Positions 18,762-27,279 of a stretch of DNA of 64,000 nt are shown here, piece after piece (position 1 is the first letter of the stretch; each line of letters begins with the position of its first letter). The stretch is from positions 1-64,000 of the forward strand of contig NZ_LGHS01000076.1 of the NCBI RefSeq assembly GCF_001202025.1, in the 5' to 3' direction. This DNA is from Pseudorhodobacter aquimaris. GTDB lineage: Bacteria > Pseudomonadota > Alphaproteobacteria > Rhodobacterales > Rhodobacteraceae. Both the position numbers and the translations under genes were made by a program. The notes beneath the pieces are model-generated. The model did no database searches. It worked only from the letters and a program-made list of their open reading frames with translations, and was not told where the DNA came from.

Positions 18762-19289
18762 ATGAGCTTTTCCCCTCTTGCTGCAATCCGCTTTGAGAGC
18801 GGCGACATTGATGCTTTCCTAAACGATCTTGCTGAAACGCTGATGACTGACGGTTTGCGTGTCCGCGGGGCGCTGCAAACGCGCGGGGCTGTTGGGGGTG
18901 AATGCCACTGTGCCGATATGGATCTGACAACCATTGGCTCACATACTGTTTTTCGTATCTCGCAGCCCTTGGGCAACAGTTCGCGCGGGTGCCGCCTTCA
19001 CCCAGGGGCGTTGGCCGAATGCTCTTTGTTCATCGAGCAAGAGCTGGACGCCGGCGCTGATCTGTTGATCCTCAACCGGTTCGGGCGCGGCGAAAGCGAA
19101 GGCCGCGGCTTTCGCGATCTGATCGCAAAGGCCATCGCATTGGACATTCCGGTGCTCACCGCTGTGCGCCCGACCTATGCCGAGAGCTGGACGGCGTTCG
19201 GCGCAGGCGCGGCAAGTGAGCTGCCGATGGACAGCACGGCCGTGCTTGGCTGGTTCGCAGCCCGGCACGAGGCCTGTTTTGCCGCCTGA
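18762..19289 (+). CDS. DUF2478 family protein
   Basis: A 175-residue protein of the DUF2478 family, which is commonly found beside molybdate transport or molybdoenzyme genes and has a P-loop-NTPase-like fold without a clear Walker A here. Visible family features are GGECHCADMDL near residue 46, ISQPLGNSSRGCRLHPGAL, DADLLILNRFGRGESEGRGF-like sequence around 100-118 and the VLTAVRPTYAESWTAF segment near 135. The ATG at 18762 has an AGGAG site. Lying directly behind torA, it probably serves the molybdenum cofactor or the enzyme, but its biochemical role is not established. Confidence 0.75.
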   Translation: MSFSPLAAIRFESGDIDAFLNDLAETLMTDGLRVRGALQTRGAVGGECHCADMDLTTIGSHTVFRISQPLGNSSRGCRLHPGALAECSLFIEQELDAGADLLILNRFGRGESEGRGFRDLIAKAIALDIPVLTAVRPTYAESWTAFGAGAASELPMDSTAVLGWFAARHEACFAA

Positions 19290-19401
19290 ACTAGCCTTTG
19301 CCGCAGGTCGAGCCGTTCGCGCTGCCGGTGACCGTTCGCTGTGATCCGCGCGGCACATATGGCCAAGAACATGGTGGTTCCGCCCCCGCGCCTATTTTTG
19401 T

Positions 19402-19929
19402 CTAAGCAACGGATTTGGCGTCGGTACTTTCAGGTTTATTCCCTTTTTCGGTGATTTTGCCCCAATTGGTGGTCATGATATTTGATCGAATGACCTTTGC
19501 CGGATTGCCGGCCACTATGGAGTTCGGGGGGACGTCCTTGGTGACAATGGAACCGGCGGCAACGACGCTGTGATCCCCGATCGTGATGCCAGGCATGATC
19601 ATGCTGCGCGCACCGATCTGGCAGTATTTCCCGATATAGGTTTCAGTATGTTTTCCTGCAATGTGATCATGTGAGAGCACAACAGCCCCAAAGGAAATTG
19701 CGGAACCTTCGGCAACGTGGATGCCGCGGGGATAGGTCCGATCCAGTACGGCTTGCAGGGAAATCAGGGTGAAAGGGTGGATATCCATTTTCCACAATTT
19801 CACAAGGTACAGACGCCGCACCAGCACAATCAAATCGCGTAGCCGGGTTCGAATTGTTGGCAGAAGGCCAAATCTTTTCGCAGCTTGAATAAAGGTATCA
19901 GGATGCTTGCCGGTGTATTTAAACGCCAT
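19402..19929 (-). CDS. Hexapeptide-repeat acyltransferase (serine acetyltransferase-like)
   Basis: A 175-residue left-handed beta-helix acyltransferase. The C-terminal two thirds contain hexapeptide repeats (TYIGKYCQIGARSMIMPG, ITIGDHSVVAAGSIVTKDV) ending in the typical SIVAGNPAKVI. A catalytic histidine is likely in VLSHDHIAGKHT. It resembles the O-acetyltransferases of polysaccharide synthesis rather than CysE, and it sits back to back with a family 2 glycosyltransferase, so acetylation of a surface glycan is likely. The start ATG at 19929 has a weak AGGTAAACA leader. Confidence 0.8.
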   Translation of the reverse strand: MAFKYTGKHPDTFIQAAKRFGLLPTIRTRLRDLIVLVRRLYLVKLWKMDIHPFTLISLQAVLDRTYPRGIHVAEGSAISFGAVVLSHDHIAGKHTETYIGKYCQIGARSMIMPGITIGDHSVVAAGSIVTKDVPPNSIVAGNPAKVIRSNIMTTNWGKITEKGNKPESTDAKSVA

Positions 19930-20000
19930 GTTTGTTTACCTTGTTATTTTAGAGTTTACTGCAGTGAACCTGTGTTCTAGCAGAATGAACTCGAAACCAA

Positions 20001-20025
20001 TTAAAAATCTTAACACTTTATTAAC
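20001..20025. promoter_or_regulatory. CtrA-type box
   Basis: TTAA at 20010-20013, seven bases, then TTAAC at 20021-20025: a full match to the alphaproteobacterial CtrA consensus TTAA-N7-TTAA. A further TTAA lies at 20001. It stands between the divergent acyltransferase and glycosyltransferase genes, so either or both could be under cell-cycle/CtrA control. Confidence 0.6.
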
Positions 20026-20106
20026 ATATGCCGCTTTCATACGGGAAACAAGATAGTCACCTGCACGATCTGACATTCCACCATCGGGAGATTTCAAGGA
20101 AATACG

Positions 20107-21187
20107 GTTATTTCAAGACTTGGCCCTGTCATCGTCACCTATAATGCTTCGGTCAGAAATTCTGGACTGCTTGGAAAGCTCGCTGGCGGCGTCAGATGTC
20201 CTGCTTGAGATTGTGGTGGTCGATAATGCGTCAACCGATGACACCGTCGCGCAGATCAGATCCTGGACCGCAGGGACCGAACCCTATTGCTGCCCCGATG
20301 ACAGCCCCGTGCCGGGGGCGGCATCCTCAAAACAGGTCATGGTACACAGCGCTGACGCGCCGCTGAGCGACGGTCGCCACCACATCACCCTATTTCAAAA
20401 CGATATCAACCTGGGTTTTGCAGGGCGGGGTAATCTGGGGCTTTTACATCTGGCCACGCGTGCCGAGATCGACAGATTCTGGATCTTTAATCCGGACAGC
20501 GTTGTAACGCCGCAAACACCGAGTTTCTTTGTCAATCATTCCGTCACGACGGGTTGGGCGCTTATGGCAGGGCGGCTGTTCTATTACGACTTGTCAGACG
20601 TCATCCAGAATGATGGCGGCACGATCAACCGGTTCACCGGGGTGACAAGCAATCTCAACCTGTTCGCAAAGGGTGCTGATACCCCACCGGCGCTTGCGGA
20701 ACAGATGCAATTCGTCTCCGGTGCCAGCAGGAAGTTTTATGAAACCATCGGGCCGATGAACGGAAGCTACTTTCGGCATCACGAAGAGGTGGATTGGGCC
20801 CTTCGTCACAGGACCCTGAAGCTGGTGAACACACCTGATGGGGTGGTGTATCACAAGGCGGGTACGGCCAGCGTGTCGCCTTCATTGGGTCACCCAGCCT
20901 CTCCGTTCTTGCTGCATTTCAAACATCGCGCGCGCCTGCGTTTTATCAAGCACATCTATCCGCTCAGCCTGCCGGTGGCAGGGGCCTTTACGCTGGCAAA
21001 AGCTGCGCAGCTTGCGCTGACGGGGTTCAAGCCGGAGGCAGTGGCACTCCTCAACGGAGGGTTTGAAATGCCCCCACCTGCCGCAGTACGCGACAGGCTG
21101 CGATGCGCAGGCTGTAAAGTTGGCATTTTCCAAAAGCCGTCCTCGCTCTATTCAGCGCGAAGGTTCCGGGCAATCTTATCTATTTGA
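20107..21187 (+). CDS. Family 2 glycosyltransferase, frameshift near the N-terminus
   Basis: A GT2-fold glycosyltransferase of about 360 residues. The N-terminal strand SRLGPVIVTYNAS lies in one frame (about 20107-20154) and the rest (EILDCLESSLAAS, VVVDNASTDDTV, the DINLGFAGRGNLG run, then the DXD-like region FWIFNPDSVV) in the next from 20156. The switch fits one extra base near 20155. No ATG, GTG or TTG opens the first frame; an AAGGA site lies just before a GTT at 20107, so the start codon may also be miscalled. The GAS RKFYETIGPMNG and HHEEVDWALRH segments correspond to the acceptor side. It likely adds rhamnose or a similar sugar to a surface polysaccharide. Its 3' end overlaps the HIT gene by 40 bases. 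Confidence 0.75.
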
Positions 21188-21573
21188 TCACCCGACAGCT
21201 GCGGCGGTGTGGTGTATATATCCGGGCCTTCCGAGAGATAAGCCTGAGAGGTCACATCATGCATATGATGCATGGGGACCACATGCGCATGGGCATGTGA
21301 TACATGAATACCGGTGTAGAACATTGCGACGCGTTCAACCCCATAGAGCGTTTTCATGCGTTTGGCCAACCTTTGCGCGCAGCTGGTGATCCGTGTGGCC
21401 AGATCCTCGGGCAGGTCTTCGAACCAAACATGATGCGCTTTGGGGATAACAAGCACATGGCCTGCGCGGATCGGATGCAGGTCCAGGAACGCCAGAATAT
21501 GATCGTCCTCATAGATGCGATGTGCGGGCAATTTGCGGGATGCGATCCGGCAGAACAGACAACTCTCCGTCAT
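21148..21573 (-). CDS. HIT-family nucleotide-binding hydrolase
   Basis: A 141-residue histidine-triad protein. The catalytic motif HVSHAHAHVVP is near residue 95, and the N-terminal CLFCRIASRKLPAHRIYEDD and HVLVIPKAHH are typical of the Hint/HinT-like group that hydrolyses nucleoside phosphoramidates or dinucleotides. The ATG at 21573 is preferred to the one at 21588 because AAGGA lies seven bases before it. The gene stands alone and converges with the glycosyltransferase. Confidence 0.88.
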   Translation of the reverse strand: MTESCLFCRIASRKLPAHRIYEDDHILAFLDLHPIRAGHVLVIPKAHHVWFEDLPEDLATRITSCAQRLAKRMKTLYGVERVAMFYTGIHVSHAHAHVVPMHHMHDVTSQAYLSEGPDIYTTPPQLSGDQIDKIARNLRAE

Positions 21574-21745
21574 AAGTAGGTCCTTCATCTAATCCCGTCG
21601 TGGGGCTGGTCGGTTCACAATGGCGGCGCGGGCGCATAAATGCAAACACCGCAATGCCTCATGCGCGAACGGGACTTAAGGCGGTGGAGTTTTTGCATGC
21701 AGGCGGCTTTAGCAGATGGGTGGCTTGTGGTTGCTGCAAGATAAG

Positions 21746-21760
21746 TGTTATGTCATAACA
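21746..21760. promoter_or_regulatory. Zur-box-like palindrome
   Basis: TGTTATGTCATAACA is a near-perfect palindrome of the ATGTTATA-type operators bound by the zinc-uptake repressor Zur in alphaproteobacteria. It lies upstream of genes for a CobW-type GTPase and an AztD-type zinc protein, which are classical Zur targets. Nothing else of note is seen from 21589 to 21745. Confidence 0.7.
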
Positions 21761-21795
21761 TATCAAGAATCACGTCCGTTTGAATTGCCCCCGAA

Positions 21796-21981
21796 ATGCC
21801 CAAAGCTTTGCCGCCCAATGATGCCCGCTTACCCGTCACTTTGCGGAAAGGGTTTCCGCGTGCCGAAGATTGCCGCCTTGGTGAGTGGCTTTTGCCAAGC
21901 GGGTCTGATGGCGCGCGCGGGCGTCATTGGGGCCAACTGCCACGCCTTGTGGTGGTGGCCCGCGATATAACCCCCTACTGA
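21796..21981 (+). CDS. Small ORF between the Zur box and the CobW gene
   Basis: A 61-codon frame starting at the ATG at 21796 ([15 protein letters not shown]) and ending eleven bases before the cobW start. I recognise no family. It has no clear signal peptide or metal motif. Its place between a Zur box and a zinc GTPase gene makes a small zinc-starvation protein possible, but a non-coding leader is equally possible. Confidence 0.3.
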   Translation: MPKALPPNDARLPVTLRKGFPRAEDCRLGEWLLPSGSDGARGRHWGQLPRLVVVARDITPY

Positions 21982-21992
21982 GGAGCCCTTAT

Positions 21993-23191
21993 ATGATCCA
22001 AGAAAACTCCCCGTCACTGTCCTGTCCGGTTTCCTTGGGGCTGGTAAAACCACATTGCTGAACCGGGTTCTGAACAACCGCGACGGGCGGCGGGTGGCGG
22101 TGATCGTCAATGATATGTCCGAAATAAACATCGATGCCGATCTTGTGCGCGCCGATACCGACCTGAGCCGAACCGAGGAAACCTTGGTGGAAATGTCGAA
22201 TGGCTGCATCTGCTGCACCTTGCGCGATGACCTTTTGGTCGAGGTGCGCCGCCTTGCCGAGGAGGGCCGCTTCGACACGCTGCTGATTGAGTCGACGGGT
22301 ATTTCCGAGCCTTTGCCCGTCGCCGCCACTTTTGATTTCCGTGATGAAAACGGTCAGAGCCTGTCCGATGTTGCTCGTCTTGATACGATGGTGACAGTTG
22401 TGGATGCGGTCAACCTGCTTGGTGACTACTCCAGCCATGATTTTCTGCATGACCGTGGCGATACCGCAGGTGAAGGCGATGAGCGCACGCTTGTGGACCT
22501 CTTGGTGGATCAGATCGAATTTGCCGATGTCGTGGTGCTGAACAAGGTCGCGGATGCCACGCCCGAACAGGTGGATGCCGCGCGCAAGATCATCCGCAGT
22601 CTGAATGCCGATGCTCGTATCATCGAGACATCGCATTCGGACGTTCCTGCCGATGCGATCCTCGACACCGGGCTTTTCGATTTTGAAAAGGCGCATGAAC
22701 ATCCGATGTGGGCCAAGGAGCTTTATGGTTTTGCCGATCACGTGCCTGAAACCGAAGAATACGGTGTCGGCTCTTATGTCTACCGTGCGCGCAGGCCCTT
22801 TGTGCCCGAGCAAATCCATAAGGTTCTTACCGGCGCTCTGCCCGGTGTGATCCGTGCAAAAGGGCATTTCTGGATGGCGACGCGCCCTGAATGGGTGGCC
22901 GAGTTCAGTCTTGCCGGTGCCTTGTCGACGGTCAAACCCTTGGGGAATTGGTGGGCCATGGTGCCGCGCGAACGCTGGCCCGATCATGAAAGCAGCCGCG
23001 CCTATCTGGCACAACATTGGCAAGAGCCATGGGGCGACCGGCGTCAGGAGCTTGTCTTTATTGGGGCAGGCATCGACTGGGCCGCGCTCAAGGCACAGCT
23101 GGACGCGGCATTGGTTCCCGAAGGTGTCGAGAGCCTTGCTGACTTGCCCGTGCTTGCTGATCCGTTTCCCAAATGGCAGCGCGCCGCATGA
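21993..23191 (+). CDS. CobW/COG0523 zinc-chaperone GTPase, frameshift after the start
   Basis: A COG0523 GTPase of about 400 residues. It has Walker A ([17 protein letters not shown]), the metal-binding CXCC in [13 protein letters not shown], Walker-B-like [10 protein letters not shown], the guanine-specificity motif in [10 protein letters not shown], and a C-terminal CobW_C domain with [11 protein letters not shown]. The likely start ATG at 21993 (MIQEN, after GAGGAGCCC) is in a different frame from the body, which reads [12 protein letters not shown] from 22004. One missing base in the A-rich stretch near 22006 would join them. With a Zur box upstream and AztD downstream it probably delivers zinc to proteins during zinc limitation rather than serving cobalamin synthesis. 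Confidence 0.85.
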
Positions 23192-23454
23192 CGGATAATC
23201 TGGGTGCGACAACCCTGAAGCGTCGCCAAAGAACGGGTGATCCCATGTCCGCCTATGACGCACTGCCCCCTGTTTTGCGCAGCTGGCTTGCCGCGGCCGC
23301 GCTGCCATGGTCGCCCGCCTCTTGTCGGCGCATCTGGCTGGCGGCGCGGGCAAAAGGGGAAAGCGACGCCGCAGTGATCGCACGTCTTGACCGGGCAGAG
23401 GGTAAAACGCTTTCGCGGGACCGCTATGCCTTGACCGATCCCACCAACTTTTAA
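23188..23454 (+). CDS. DUF6525 family protein
   Basis: A small basic protein of 88 residues, conserved in Rhodobacterales as DUF6525. It starts at the ATG overlapping the CobW stop by four bases ([16 protein letters not shown]) and contains [20 protein letters not shown] and [15 protein letters not shown]. No catalytic motif is evident. Translational coupling to the zinc GTPase places it in the putative Zur regulon. Function unknown. Confidence 0.7.
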   Translation: MTDNLGATTLKRRQRTGDPMSAYDALPPVLRSWLAAAALPWSPASCRRIWLAARAKGESDAAVIARLDRAEGKTLSRDRYALTDPTNF

Positions 23455-23474
23455 TCCTACCAAAAGGAGAGACC

Positions 23475-24683
23475 ATGAACTACCCAACCCTTTCTGCGGC
23501 CCTCTTGGGCGCGCTCGCGGCCAGCGCCGCCCCCCTATGGGCTGATGATGAGGTTGTTGCCTGGCGGCTCTTTGTGGCCGACCAAAGCGCGCCGACAATT
23601 AAGGCGATCGACCTTGACCACCCCGAGCAGCGCTGGACATTTGATGTGGCCGGCCCGGCCAAGCTTTATTCCACGCCGTCCAAAGCGCTTGTCGTCGCAG
23701 TTCAGTCCGATCACGAGCGGGTGGATTTCCTGCACAGCGGGTTGACCTTTGACAACCATGGCGATCATGTTGATATCGACATCGCAGACCCGTCCGCCAT
23801 CGGCCATATCAGCGGCCCGCGTCCCTTCCATGTGGTCAACCATGGCGGCGATGTCGCCATAGCCTTTGACAAGGGCGGCTATGGCGCGATCCTTGCCGAA
23901 GGCGCAATCCTGAACGGAGCGCTGACCGAGACAAAAGCCCCGATGAACGTCGCACATCACGGGTTTGTGGCCCCTATGGGGGATCATTTCGTCAGCTCCG
24001 TCGCCTCCGAAGAGCCGGTCGCCGAGGGTAAGGCACCACCGCGTGTCGGCATTGGCAGCTTTGCTGCCGACGGCAGCCCCATTGGCGAGATGCAGATTTG
24101 CACCGACCTGCACGGCGAGGCATTTTCCGGCAGCTATCTGCTGGCGGGCTGTAAAGAGGGCATTGCCGCGCTGGATACAAGCCAAGGTGCCGATGCCTAC
24201 GCGATGCTGCCCTATCCCGCAGATCTGCCCGAGGGGCATACGGGCACCTTGCTCGGCTCACCTGCGATGCAGATTTTCCTTGGCAATTATGGTGCCGATG
24301 GGGTTGTCATCATCGACCCCGCAGCAGAGCCGCATTTCACCTATGTGCAACTGCCGTTCCGGCGGGTGGATTTCATTCTTGATCCGGCAAAACCGCAAAT
24401 GGCCTATATCTTTACCGAGGATGGCACGTTGCACCGGCTGAACATGCTGTCGGCCCAGATCGAGAAGAGCGCCCAGATCACCCAGCCCTATTCGATGGAT
24501 GGTCACTGGCGCGATCCGCGGCCACGTTTGGCTATGGCCGGTGAGCGGCTGATCCTGACCGATCCGTTGGCGCAAACCCTGCGTGTTATCGACACCGCCG
24601 ACCTGTCCGAACAAGGTACAATCGCGTTGGAGGGCATCCCCTATAATGTGGTTGCCTTGGGTGGCAGCGGCCTTTCACACTGA
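23475..24683 (+). CDS. aztD: AztD-type periplasmic zinc metallochaperone
   Basis: A 402-residue secreted beta-propeller-like protein with a signal peptide (MNYPTLSAALLGALAASAAP, cleaved near LWA-DDE). A His/Asp cluster in TFDNHGDHVDIDI near residue 90-102 corresponds to the zinc-site region of AztD, and more histidines follow (RPFHVVNHGGD, MNVAHHGFVAP). In Paracoccus AztD hands zinc to the AztC binding protein of the AztABC importer. Here aztABC are not in the window, and the gene follows a CobW GTPase and DUF6525 instead. AGGAGA lies before the ATG at 23475. The hairpin at 24690 ends the unit. Confidence 0.82.
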   Translation: MNYPTLSAALLGALAASAAPLWADDEVVAWRLFVADQSAPTIKAIDLDHPEQRWTFDVAGPAKLYSTPSKALVVAVQSDHERVDFLHSGLTFDNHGDHVDIDIADPSAIGHISGPRPFHVVNHGGDVAIAFDKGGYGAILAEGAILNGALTETKAPMNVAHHGFVAPMGDHFVSSVASEEPVAEGKAPPRVGIGSFAADGSPIGEMQICTDLHGEAFSGSYLLAGCKEGIAALDTSQGADAYAMLPYPADLPEGHTGTLLGSPAMQIFLGNYGADGVVIIDPAAEPHFTYVQLPFRRVDFILDPAKPQMAYIFTEDGTLHRLNMLSAQIEKSAQITQPYSMDGHWRDPRPRLAMAGERLILTDPLAQTLRVIDTADLSEQGTIALEGIPYNVVALGGSGLSH

Positions 24684-24689
24684 CAATCC

Positions 24690-24722
24690 GCCCGGCGCAT
24701 CCCTTCGGGCGGTACGCCGGGC
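24690..24722. terminator. Terminator hairpin between aztD and rsuA
   Basis: GCCCGGCG at 24690-24697 pairs with CGCCGGGC at 24715-24722, with an inner CCGCCC/GGGCGG alternative. It lies between convergent genes and could serve both strands. Confidence 0.6.
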
Positions 24723-24723
24723 C

Positions 24724-25458
24724 TTAGGCAAAGATCCGGGCGATCTCTTCTGTGGTCAGCAGCCGCCATTGACCGGGCGGCAGGTCTTCGGGCAGGTCAA
24801 GCCTCCCCAGAGTTTCGCGGTGCAACGTCTCGACGTGATTGCCCACAGCGGCGAACATGCGGCGCACCTGATGATAGCGCCCCTCGGTCACGGTCAGCAG
24901 CGCCTCGGTTTGGGACAGCATTTCCAGCGCGGCAGGGGCGAGCGGTTTTGCCTCCCCCTCCAGCATCAACTGACCTGATGCAAAGCGGTCTTTTTCAGTG
25001 CCATCAAGCGGGCGCGCCAGCGTGGTGCGATAGGTTTTCCTGATGTGGCGTTTGGGGCTGATGACACGGTGCAGCAGGTCGCCGTCATCGGTCAGCAACA
25101 AAAGCCCCGAGGTCTGCTTGTCCAAACGGCCGATGGTCGAGATCGCCGGATTGCGCAGCCGCCAGCGCAGGGGCAGGATGTCATAGACCAATGCCCCGGC
25201 TTCCTTGTGCGAACAGGTCATGCCCAGAGGTTTGTTCAACAAGATGACCATACCGGTCAGAGGATCAAGCCGCGCGCCGTTGATCCTCATACGGGTCGGT
25301 AAATCACCGGTGACGGTCAGGCGTTTGGTGGCATCGTCCAGCGGCGCACCGTCAAGGGTGATGCGACCTGCCTTGGCCAAACGCGCCACTTCGTTACGAG
25401 AGCCATAGCCCATCGAGGATAAAAGTTTGTCAATACGGGAGGTGGGGGTCTTGGCCAT
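24724..25458 (-). CDS. 16S/23S rRNA pseudouridine synthase (RsuA/RluB family)
   Basis: A 244-residue enzyme that isomerises uridine in ribosomal RNA. An N-terminal S4 RNA-binding domain (RIDKLLSSMGYGSRNEV) precedes the synthase domain with the catalytic aspartate in STIGRLDKQTSGLLLLT near residue 105 and a conserved GRYHQVRRMFAAVGNHV near 205. The ATG at 25458 has GAGGAAAG upstream. Length and motifs fit RsuA (16S position 516) as well as RluE/RluF-like members; the exact target cannot be told. Confidence 0.85.
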   Translation of the reverse strand: MAKTPTSRIDKLLSSMGYGSRNEVARLAKAGRITLDGAPLDDATKRLTVTGDLPTRMRINGARLDPLTGMVILLNKPLGMTCSHKEAGALVYDILPLRWRLRNPAISTIGRLDKQTSGLLLLTDDGDLLHRVISPKRHIRKTYRTTLARPLDGTEKDRFASGQLMLEGEAKPLAPAALEMLSQTEALLTVTEGRYHQVRRMFAAVGNHVETLHRETLGRLDLPEDLPPGQWRLLTTEEIARIFA

Positions 25459-25639
25459 TGGGGTCTTTCCTCGGGTCGGGGGTATCACAGGCTATACAGC
25501 TTTTGGCGTGGCAGACCAATGCGGACCGGACGTTGTATTTTGCAAATCTGCCTACGAGCGACTTGTATTGTTCAAAAGGTTAGGCTGCGAACTGTCGGCA
25601 TGGAATCTGTTGCCTTCCTATTCCATTTCTTGCTGCACG

Positions 25640-25790
25640 TTGCCAATCCGGTAGAGGATGATCTGCGCCGTCGTCTGGCCCTGATCGGCGTGAGCACGAT
25701 GACAACGCGCCTGATCGAGGCGGGTTTTATCACCCGCGAAACCGATCCATTAGAGGCGCGCAGCAATCGCCGCGTCCGCCCATTCCGACC
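25640..25790 (+). pseudogene. Possible MarR-family regulator fragment
   Basis: A short reading frame encodes LRRRLALIGVSTMTTRLIEAG and FITRETDPLEARSNRR, which resembles recognition helix and wing of MarR regulators (variants of LVEAGLVTRRPDPEDRRA). Nothing resembling the N- or C-terminal dimer helices is seen around it. It looks like a relic in a decayed region; coincidence is possible. Confidence 0.3.
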
Positions 25791-26638
25791 ACGAGCATCT
25801 GGCCGATATCGCCGTTTCTTTGCCTCTGCAAATGTCGTTGCGGGACCGGAAATTGTGGATGGCACCCTGTCGGGCAGGGCTGACGCGCCCTGCTTTTCGA
25901 TCACGGTCGCGGCCGATCTGCAAAGCTATACCCCCGGTCCATGGTGATTTCATCGCGCCTCTTGCCGAATTGTATGACGATACGCATCGGCAGCTTTTCG
26001 ACGCCGAGACTGGTGAGGTGCGCTATACCGGAACGCTAGAGGCCTGTGAGGCGGCGGCGCGCCCGGACGTGGACACGGAGTATAAAAACCACTGTGTCGA
26101 GTGTTTGCCCGGATATATGGCTGAGGATGCCTCGGTGACCTATATGATCCTGCTTGAACCTGTTGCCGCCGACCGTGCGACCGGGACGAACCAGACGGGG
26201 CGGGCATGCCTATAACGGTGTCCGGCTGGATGGGCCTGCGCCTGTGGATGCGATCCTGTCGGCCTATACAATTGCGCCCTTTGACGATTGCGGCGGCCAT
26301 GTGAACACGCATGTCGGATATCATTATCACGCGGTCACCGATTGTCTGGGGGATGCGCCATCGGCAGAGTCGGCACGTGATTTTCCCCGATCACGGACTG
26401 CAAATCGGCATCGCCATGGACGGCTTTTCGATTACTCAGCACCTTTTTTTCTGACGGTTCCGCGCCCGAGGATATTGACCAGTGTAATGGTCACATGACC
26501 GAAGAGGGGATCTATCACTATCACACAGGTGCGGCGGGATCGAATGCGATCCTTGGCGTTCTAACGGCGCAAGCGCGTTGTACCCTTGAGGATGGTGATG
26601 GCACCTGTGATGCCTCTGTGCGCAGGGCACGCCCTTAG
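25750..26638 (+). pseudogene. YHYH-domain protein, broken by several frameshifts
   Basis: Pieces of a secreted YHYH-domain protein appear in order but in changing frames: a signal-end-like AAIAASAHSDHEHLAD, VAADLQSYTPGPW, DFIAPLAELYDDTHRQLFDA, AYNGVRLDGPAPVDAILSAY with APFDDCGGHVNTHVGYHYH, GIAMDGFSIT, then SDGSAPEDIDQCNGHMTEEG and IYHYHTGAAGSNAIL, ending at 26638. At least four shifts are needed, one in a T7 run near 26450, and no start codon is visible. Family members are exported proteins often found with copper or organic-oxidation genes; function is not settled. Decay is more likely than sequence error given the number of breaks. Confidence 0.7.
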
Positions 26639-26854
26639 ATTGGCAAGGGTCCGGTCGCGTGGCATTTTTGCACCGTGACTGGGCAGGGGAAATTAATGCG
26701 CAAACAGACAAGACCGAAAAAGAAGCTGATGTGACCTATGACCCAGATAACCGACACCCCGCAACGGTAGGGCATGATTAGCCTCGTGCCTCACAGGGGA
26801 ATGGCCGCGCGACCCTAGTCGGTTTCAGGGCTGTGGCGACCGCGACGGGTCTAT

Positions 26855-27055
26855 TTAGGGCGCTTTGCGCGGTAAAACTTCTGGGTATGATGACAAGGGA
26901 ATACCCTGGGCCGTTAGCACGGGAACCGCTTCGGCCGGAACAAGCTCGGGTGCCATTGATAACACCCCATGCGCAAATGCTGTGGCTGTAAGCCCAGTCA
27001 CCACAAGGGCCACAATCAGCATCAGATGCAGAGCCGCAACACTGGGCCGGATCAT
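26855..27055 (-). CDS. Small exported protein, unknown
   Basis: A 66-codon frame on the minus strand with a convincing signal peptide (MIRPSVAALHLMLIVALVVT, cleavage near AFA-HG) and a short mature part with no known motif. The layout (signal, then HG) recalls small DUF2946-like proteins of copper clusters but lacks their cysteines. It lies in a decayed region, so it may be a remnant. Confidence 0.35.
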   Translation of the reverse strand: MIRPSVAALHLMLIVALVVTGLTATAFAHGVLSMAPELVPAEAVPVLTAQGIPLSSYPEVLPRKAP

Positions 27056-27279
27056 GCCGCCCCCCCCTGATCAAAGTTACGGGTGGGTGGATGCGCAAGG
27101 TGTAAAGCGGGTTGATTGGCAGGTGCGATGGCCATTACGGCATTCCTTTCAGACGATTAAAGGGGCTGTGCCTGGCGGATGGTCCGAAAAGGGCGCATGG
27201 CTGGAGCATTTTGTGTCGAACTGGATGCCCGATAGCTAACGCCTATTTTCCGACAAATCAAGTCAGAAATATGGCGCGC
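27056..27279. other. Gap without a supported gene
   Basis: A plus-strand open stretch (VDWQVRWPLRHSFQTIKGA to a stop at 27239) has protein-like composition but no start and no family I recognise. It may be the tail of another broken gene. The bases from 26639 to 26854 are likewise without a supported gene. Confidence 0.3.

Noticed and set aside
21989-23476. 495-codon minus-strand ORF
   Set aside because: Antisense to the COG0523 GTPase and DUF6525 genes; no motifs.
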